Below, in pieces: positions 5,747 to 9,884 of a stretch of 9,884 bases of DNA. A model generated the notes under the pieces. It did not search any database, had not been told where the DNA came from, and saw only the letters and a program-made list of their open reading frames with translations. The stretch is from the NCBI GenBank assembly GCA_011524475.1, contig WTKG01000154.1:1-9884 (forward strand). Reading direction: 5' to 3'. Numbering within the stretch: position 1 is the stretch's first letter; the number at the start of each line of letters is the position of its first letter. This stretch comes from Demequinaceae bacterium. Lineage in GTDB: Bacteria; Actinomycetota; Actinomycetes; Actinomycetales; Demequinaceae. Position numbers and translations under genes: made by a program.

Positions 5747-7329
5747 AGGAAGAACAACTCCGCCCCAGTCTCGGCAAGGGAAAGGGCGCCGCTCGGGAAC
5801 ACTCCCAGCAGGATTGTGAGCACTGCTGCGATCGCAATCACGACACGAACGGTGCGCCCCGCAGTAATCCCCGTGACGGAACCTGCGGGAGTTTCACGGA
5901 AGAACATCGCTACCACCACGCGGGCGTAGAAGAACGCTGCCGCAGCACTCATCACCACCGCAATGGCCACCAGCCACCAATTACTTGGATCGGTGAGGGC
6001 CGCTCGGAAGGCAAGGAATTTACCCACGAACCCTGCCGTCAGCGGAATCCCTGCAAAAGAGAACAGGAACAGCGTCATCGCCCCAGCAATGAAGGGAGAA
6101 CGCCTGCCGAGGCCCGCCCAATGCTCGAGAGCACTTGCCTCCGCTCCCCATGCGCCGTCCTCATCTCGATGACGCACAAGAGACACCACAGCAAAAGCTC
6201 CCACTGTTGCTATGCCATACACCGCCATGTAGAACGGGAGTGCTTGCAACGCCTCCTGCGTGAACGAGGACACCGCAACGAGCAAAAACCCCGCATGCGC
6301 AATCGAGGAATAAGCCAAAATTCTCTTGATGTCGTCTTGAGCCAAGGCCATCACAGTGCCGACCACCATGGAAACCACAGCAAACGCCACGAGGCTCCAT
6401 ACGACTGTGTCCAAGGGGAAGACTATGCCCAAGGCTTCCTGTTCAGGGGCGAAGGCAAGGTACACAAGCCGCACCAGCGCAGCCACTGCCGCCGCCTTCG
6501 TAGCAGCGGCCATAAAGCCTGTGACGGCCGTGGGGGCACCTTGATATGCATCTGGTGTCCACGCGTGGAACGGCGCGGCTCCCAGTTTGAAAAGCAAGCC
6601 CACCAGCATGAGCGCAGAACCGAGCACCACAAGTTCTTGAGACGGGGCACCAGAGGCGAGTGCCGATGCAATGGCCTGGTACGAACTTGCCCCGGCAAAA
6701 CCAAACACGAGAGCTGCACCAAAGAGGTACACGGCTGAGGCAAAAGCTCCGGTGAGGAAGTATTTAAGGGCTGCTTCTTGAGAGAGCAACCTGCGTCTGC
6801 GCGCCAGGCCCACCAACAGGTAGAGCGGAAGAGAAAAGACTTCCAGCACCACGAACAGCGCAAAGATATCTTGCACCATGGTGAACATCATCATGCCGCC
6901 CACAGCAAACAACATCAGTGGGTAGACCTCGGTCTGGAGCATGCCGCGACGGGAAGCGAGGGCCTCGTCTGAGGATCCTGGGGTGCTGGCAGCCAACGGC
7001 ACAAAAGCGTCTTCGCCACTCGTCCGGGCCGTAAAGACGCCTATGGACATCAAGGCAAACAGGGCAATCAAGCCTTGCCACAGTAGAGAGTGCGAATCGA
7101 GCGCAATGGTGCTGCCATCAATCGAAACTGACGAGTCAGATCCCAGCGTGATCCATAAGCCCACGACACTCGCAAGAGCCCCCAGGATCGCTGCAACGGT
7201 AAGCGCGATCTGGATACCTCGGCGGTTCTCGTGATGGCGGACAAAAGACTCCACCAATATCCCCACTACTCCCGCCCCAAAAGTCACGAGCAGCGGCAGC
7301 AAGTACAGCCACTGAATGTCGGGGGTCAT
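5743..7329 (-). CDS. nuoN: NADH-quinone oxidoreductase subunit N (NuoN)
   Basis: A 528-residue, many-helix membrane subunit of the proton-pumping arm of complex I, homologous to Mrp antiporter proteins. Residues expected for the proton channel are present: E163 in VLEVFSLPLY, K248 in FKLGAAPFHAWTPDAYQGAPT (the NuoN hallmark), K278 in AATKAA, and K437 in GFVGKF; QDDIKRILAYSSIAHAGF at 331-348 is the conserved discontinuous-helix region. A polar stretch at about 100-135 between two membrane segments makes it longer than E. coli NuoN (about 485 residues); such an insert is common in actinobacterial NuoN as I recall. The ATG overlaps the nuoM stop (ATGA) and has AGAGGGA a few bases upstream. It is the last nuo gene and is followed without gap by the polyprenyl synthase. 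Confidence 0.96.
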   Translation of the reverse strand: MTPDIQWLYLLPLLVTFGAGVVGILVESFVRHHENRRGIQIALTVAAILGALASVVGLWITLGSDSSVSIDGSTIALDSHSLLWQGLIALFALMSIGVFTARTSGEDAFVPLAASTPGSSDEALASRRGMLQTEVYPLMLFAVGGMMMFTMVQDIFALFVVLEVFSLPLYLLVGLARRRRLLSQEAALKYFLTGAFASAVYLFGAALVFGFAGASSYQAIASALASGAPSQELVVLGSALMLVGLLFKLGAAPFHAWTPDAYQGAPTAVTGFMAAATKAAAVAALVRLVYLAFAPEQEALGIVFPLDTVVWSLVAFAVVSMVVGTVMALAQDDIKRILAYSSIAHAGFLLVAVSSFTQEALQALPFYMAVYGIATVGAFAVVSLVRHRDEDGAWGAEASALEHWAGLGRRSPFIAGAMTLFLFSFAGIPLTAGFVGKFLAFRAALTDPSNWWLVAIAVVMSAAAAFFYARVVVAMFFRETPAGSVTGITAGRTVRVVIAIAAVLTILLGVFPSGALSLAETGAELFFL

Positions 7330-8813
7330 CGTTCCCTCTCCGCAACATAAGAAACCACGGTGGCGGCAGGCTCGCGTACGAGGTCAATAGCGCTCGCAGG
7401 CACAAAACCCAGCACTAACATCACGCCAATCAAAGGTGCAACCACCAACCGTTCACGGAGCGAAAGGTCAGGAGTACCGTCGAGTTCTGGATTGGTTGCT
7501 CCGTGGAAAACTCGTTGATACGCCCACAACACATAGACCGCCGCAAGCACCACACCCGCGGTGGCTACTATCACGGCAACGCGGGCAACTTCGAAGCCTC
7601 CCACAAGCACCATGATCTCTGACACAAACGGGGAAAGTCCGGGGAGGGCAAGGGCAGATAGGCCCACGATCAAAAACAACCCAGCAAAGACGGGAGTGAC
7701 CTTTTGAAGCCCCCCAAAGTCTGAAATGAGCGCGCTCCCTCGACGGGACACCAGGAAGCCCACAAGTAAGAAGAGCGCTCCAGTAGACAGGCCATGGTTA
7801 AACATATAGAAGGCCGCTCCTTCTACCGCCGTCTGGGTGAAAACGAAAATTCCCAGAACCATAATTCCGAAGTGAGAAACCGAGGTGAAGGCGACGAGTC
7901 GCATCATGTGGGTTTGCCCGATGGCGGCAAGAGCGCCATAGATCACGCTCACGACAGCGAGGGGAATGATCACTGGCGCGGCCCATGCGGCGGCGTTGGG
8001 AAATAGTGCAATGGCCAAAGTAAGCATCCCAAATGTGCCCACCTTGTCCAAAACAGCCACCAACAGAGCGGTGGTGCCAGGGCGAGCCTGTTCCGCTACA
8101 TCAGGAAGCCAGGTGTGTAGCGGAACCATCGGTGCCTTGATAGCAAACGCGATAAAGAAACCAATGAACATGAGTCGCTCAGGAACCACCGGAATATCAA
8201 GACCCACGAGGTTGGCAGTGAGGAAAGCCTCCGGCCCCCCTCCCCCATAGAAATACAGGGCGATCACCGCCACAAGCATGATCAAGCCACCTGCAAGCCC
8301 ATAGAGCAAGAACGACACCGCGGCCTGGCGGCGGCGAGCGCCTCCAAAGGTACCGATCAAGAAGTAGAGCGGCACGAGCATTGCTTCAAAGAGCACGTAG
8401 AACAAGAAGACATCCCGGGCAGCAAAAATCCCCACCATGAACGCCTGAAGAACCAATATCAAAGCGAAGTAACGCATCTGGCGGCTTGGGTCGGCGTCCT
8501 CTTTCCATGCGGCAAGCATCGCCAGCGGAGTGAGGGTCACTGCCAGCACAATCATGAGCAGCGCAATTCCATCAATACCGAGAGCCCAGCTGGTACCTAT
8601 CTGCGGGATCCAGGGATACACCTCAGCAAATTGATGCGTACCCGCACGAGTGGCGTCGAACTGGGAGACCATCACTGCGGCGAGCACAAACTCCGCGACC
8701 GCGAAGGCGAGAGCAAAGTGACGGGATCGGGCGCGCCACGTGCGAGGCAGCACCATCAGTGCGAGTGCGCCCACTGCGGGGAGCAGAATGAGAGCTGTCA
8801 AGAACGGAAACAT
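7326..8813 (-). CDS. nuoM: NADH-quinone oxidoreductase subunit M (NuoM)
   Basis: A 495-residue antiporter-like membrane subunit of complex I. Channel residues aligned by eye with E. coli NuoM: E143 in FYVLFEAMLVPLYFLIG, K226 in FAIKAPMVPLHTWLPD, K257 in VLDKVGTFG, H314 in SVSHFG, H340 in MFNHG, and E399 in SPFVSE. Length and helix spacing are normal for the family. A glycine run (YFYGGGGP, about 188-194) falls in a loop and is encoded by G-rich DNA. The ATG directly abuts the nuoL stop (TAGATG); a G6 run 8 bases upstream, inside nuoL, serves as ribosome-binding site. The stop overlaps the nuoN start. Confidence 0.96.
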   Translation of the reverse strand: MFPFLTALILLPAVGALALMVLPRTWRARSRHFALAFAVAEFVLAAVMVSQFDATRAGTHQFAEVYPWIPQIGTSWALGIDGIALLMIVLAVTLTPLAMLAAWKEDADPSRQMRYFALILVLQAFMVGIFAARDVFLFYVLFEAMLVPLYFLIGTFGGARRRQAAVSFLLYGLAGGLIMLVAVIALYFYGGGGPEAFLTANLVGLDIPVVPERLMFIGFFIAFAIKAPMVPLHTWLPDVAEQARPGTTALLVAVLDKVGTFGMLTLAIALFPNAAAWAAPVIIPLAVVSVIYGALAAIGQTHMMRLVAFTSVSHFGIMVLGIFVFTQTAVEGAAFYMFNHGLSTGALFLLVGFLVSRRGSALISDFGGLQKVTPVFAGLFLIVGLSALALPGLSPFVSEIMVLVGGFEVARVAVIVATAGVVLAAVYVLWAYQRVFHGATNPELDGTPDLSLRERLVVAPLIGVMLVLGFVPASAIDLVREPAATVVSYVAERER

Positions 8814-9884
8814 CTATACAACCCCCCAGACCACAATGCCGAGCACCAGGAGCGTCCCGAGCAAGATGGATGCGATGTAACTACGCGCTCGCCCATCCTG
8901 GAATCGCGACAACAAGGCTCCCGCTGCCACGAATGACCGGGCGATGCCGTCTATGGAACCCCTGACGAGCGCACGATCTGTCTCCACCACCCCGGTCGCT
9001 GCTGCCGCGGTGGGACGGACAACTGTGACATCAGCAACAGCGTCTTGGAACAGGTCATTACGCGCTGCGACTGTCACAAAGGATCCCACGGGAGCCTCGC
9101 GAGGAACATCACGGCGGAGGTACTGCAGATACGCAATCGCCACTCCTATCACCACAAGAGTGAGCGTAAGACCAATAATCACGGGCACCGAGAGCACTGG
9201 ATCGTGATCTGAGGAATACCCCACTACCGGCTTCAGCCATGTCGTAAATGTGTCCCCCGCAACAAGTACATAGCCCAGTGCGACAGAACCAACGGACAGC
9301 ACAATCATCGGCCATGTCATGAGAGCAGGGCTTTCGTGAGGCTTCTGGTCTGGATCCCAGCGCTTGCTGCCGTGGAAAGTCATAAAGAACAACCGCGACA
9401 TGTAATAAGCAGTGATTCCTGCTGCGATCAGAGCAGAGGTGCCGAATACCCACGGCTGCCACCCTTCGCCTACGAAAGCAGTCTCGATGATTTTGTCTTT
9501 GGACCAGAAACCTGAGAATGGCGGAACTCCCAAAATCGCCAACCACCCAAGGCCGAACGTGACCCACGTGATTTTCATGACACGAGACAACCCACCGAAA
9601 CCTCGCACGTCTACCTGGTTATTCATGCCGTGCATCACTGAGCCTGCTCCCAAGAACATTCCTGCCTTGAAGAAACCGTGGGTGACAAGGTGGAAGATCG
9701 CATACGCATACCCTGCCGGGCCAAGACCGGCGGCAAGCATCATGTATCCGATCTGAGACATAGTCGAAGCAGCAAGAGCTTTTTTGATGTCGTCCTTTGC
9801 CATACCTATCACGGCACCCATCACCAACGTGAGCGTGCCCACTGCCGCCACCACCAGCAAAGCGGTGGGCGCACCCGCATAGAT
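8814..9884 (-). CDS. nuoL: NADH-quinone oxidoreductase subunit L (NuoL), C-terminal part (cut by right edge)
   Basis: The last 356 codons of the distal antiporter-like subunit of complex I; the family is usually about 600-680 residues, so roughly 250-300 N-terminal residues lie beyond the window. Visible in the fragment: MAKDDIKKALAASTMSQIGYM (28-48), the histidine/lysine channel series H65, H69 and K73 in FHLVTHGFFKAGMFLGAGSVMH, and GFWSKDKI with K129 and D130, matching E. coli K399/D400. The last ~100 residues are a mostly polar/amphipathic stretch followed by one hydrophobic segment (about 333-356). They fit the lateral helix that lies along subunits M and N plus its final anchor. The frame is open to the window edge, so no start is annotated. 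nuoK and earlier nuo genes are expected upstream, off the window. Confidence 0.95.
   Translation of the reverse strand: MYAGAPTALLVVAAVGTLTLVMGAVIGMAKDDIKKALAASTMSQIGYMMLAAGLGPAGYAYAIFHLVTHGFFKAGMFLGAGSVMHGMNNQVDVRGFGGLSRVMKITWVTFGLGWLAILGVPPFSGFWSKDKIIETAFVGEGWQPWVFGTSALIAAGITAYYMSRLFFMTFHGSKRWDPDQKPHESPALMTWPMIVLSVGSVALGYVLVAGDTFTTWLKPVVGYSSDHDPVLSVPVIIGLTLTLVVIGVAIAYLQYLRRDVPREAPVGSFVTVAARNDLFQDAVADVTVVRPTAAAATGVVETDRALVRGSIDGIARSFVAAGALLSRFQDGRARSYIASILLGTLLVLGIVVWGVV

Noticed and set aside
5638..6738. A 366-codon open frame on the plus strand opposite nuoN and the start of the polyprenyl synthase
   Set aside because: Its translation is rich in His, Arg, Gln and Cys with no domain or membrane pattern, and it lies antisense to two well-supported genes. 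This is what codon bias on the opposite strand produces in such DNA.
8235..8246. Runs of six and five C separated by one T within nuoM, as a possible phase-variable tract
   Set aside because: The runs are short and interrupted, encode a glycine/proline loop, and the frame is intact; nuoM is a core gene not expected to phase-vary.

Overview
This window looks like a housekeeping segment of an actinobacterial (Actinomycetota) chromosome. Base composition is moderate for the group, perhaps mid-50s % G+C by eye, which fits a Micrococcales/Actinomycetales-type organism better than a very GC-rich one; the genus cannot be told. The pointers are the block rpmG - HadA-like and HadB-like dehydratases - murB, an adrenodoxin-reductase-type ferredoxin reductase (FprA), a long-chain polyprenyl diphosphate synthase directly after nuoN, and three tRNAs without encoded CCA. 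All genes except yajQ are on the minus strand. I see no mobile element, CRISPR array, phage gene or sign of recent transfer.

Right side, transcribed leftward from beyond the right edge: the C-terminal part of nuoL (8814-9884), nuoM (7326-8813) and nuoN (5743-7329) encode the antiporter-like proton-pumping subunits of NADH:menaquinone oxidoreductase (complex I). They run without a gap into a polyprenyl diphosphate synthase (4754-5746) and fprA (3357-4757). The four junctions are nuoL/nuoM TAGATG (abutting), nuoM/nuoN ATGA, nuoN/synthase GTGA and synthase/fprA GTGA. This suggests one translationally coupled operon for proton pumping, the side chain of the menaquinone that complex I reduces, and a flavoprotein exchanging electrons between NADPH and ferredoxin.

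Middle: htpX (2399-3265), a membrane zinc metalloprotease for protein quality control, lies 91 bp downstream of fprA. It converges on yajQ (1889-2380, plus strand) with an 18-bp gap. Between yajQ and the divergent tRNA-Tyr is an 86-bp region with two overlapping, mutually exclusive 7-bp inverted repeats (1838-1867). These are the most unexplained non-coding structure in the window.

Left side, transcribed leftward: tRNA-Tyr(GTA), tRNA-Thr(GGT), tRNA-Met(CAT), rpmG (ribosomal protein L33), hadA-like, hadB-like, and the N-terminal third of murB, cut by the left edge. This block joins translation components, a two-subunit (R)-hydratase and peptidoglycan precursor synthesis; it is a familiar actinobacterial arrangement. 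No gene-free stretch exceeds about 100 bases. I found no convincing undescribed system; the findings are modest regulatory and gene-context observations.
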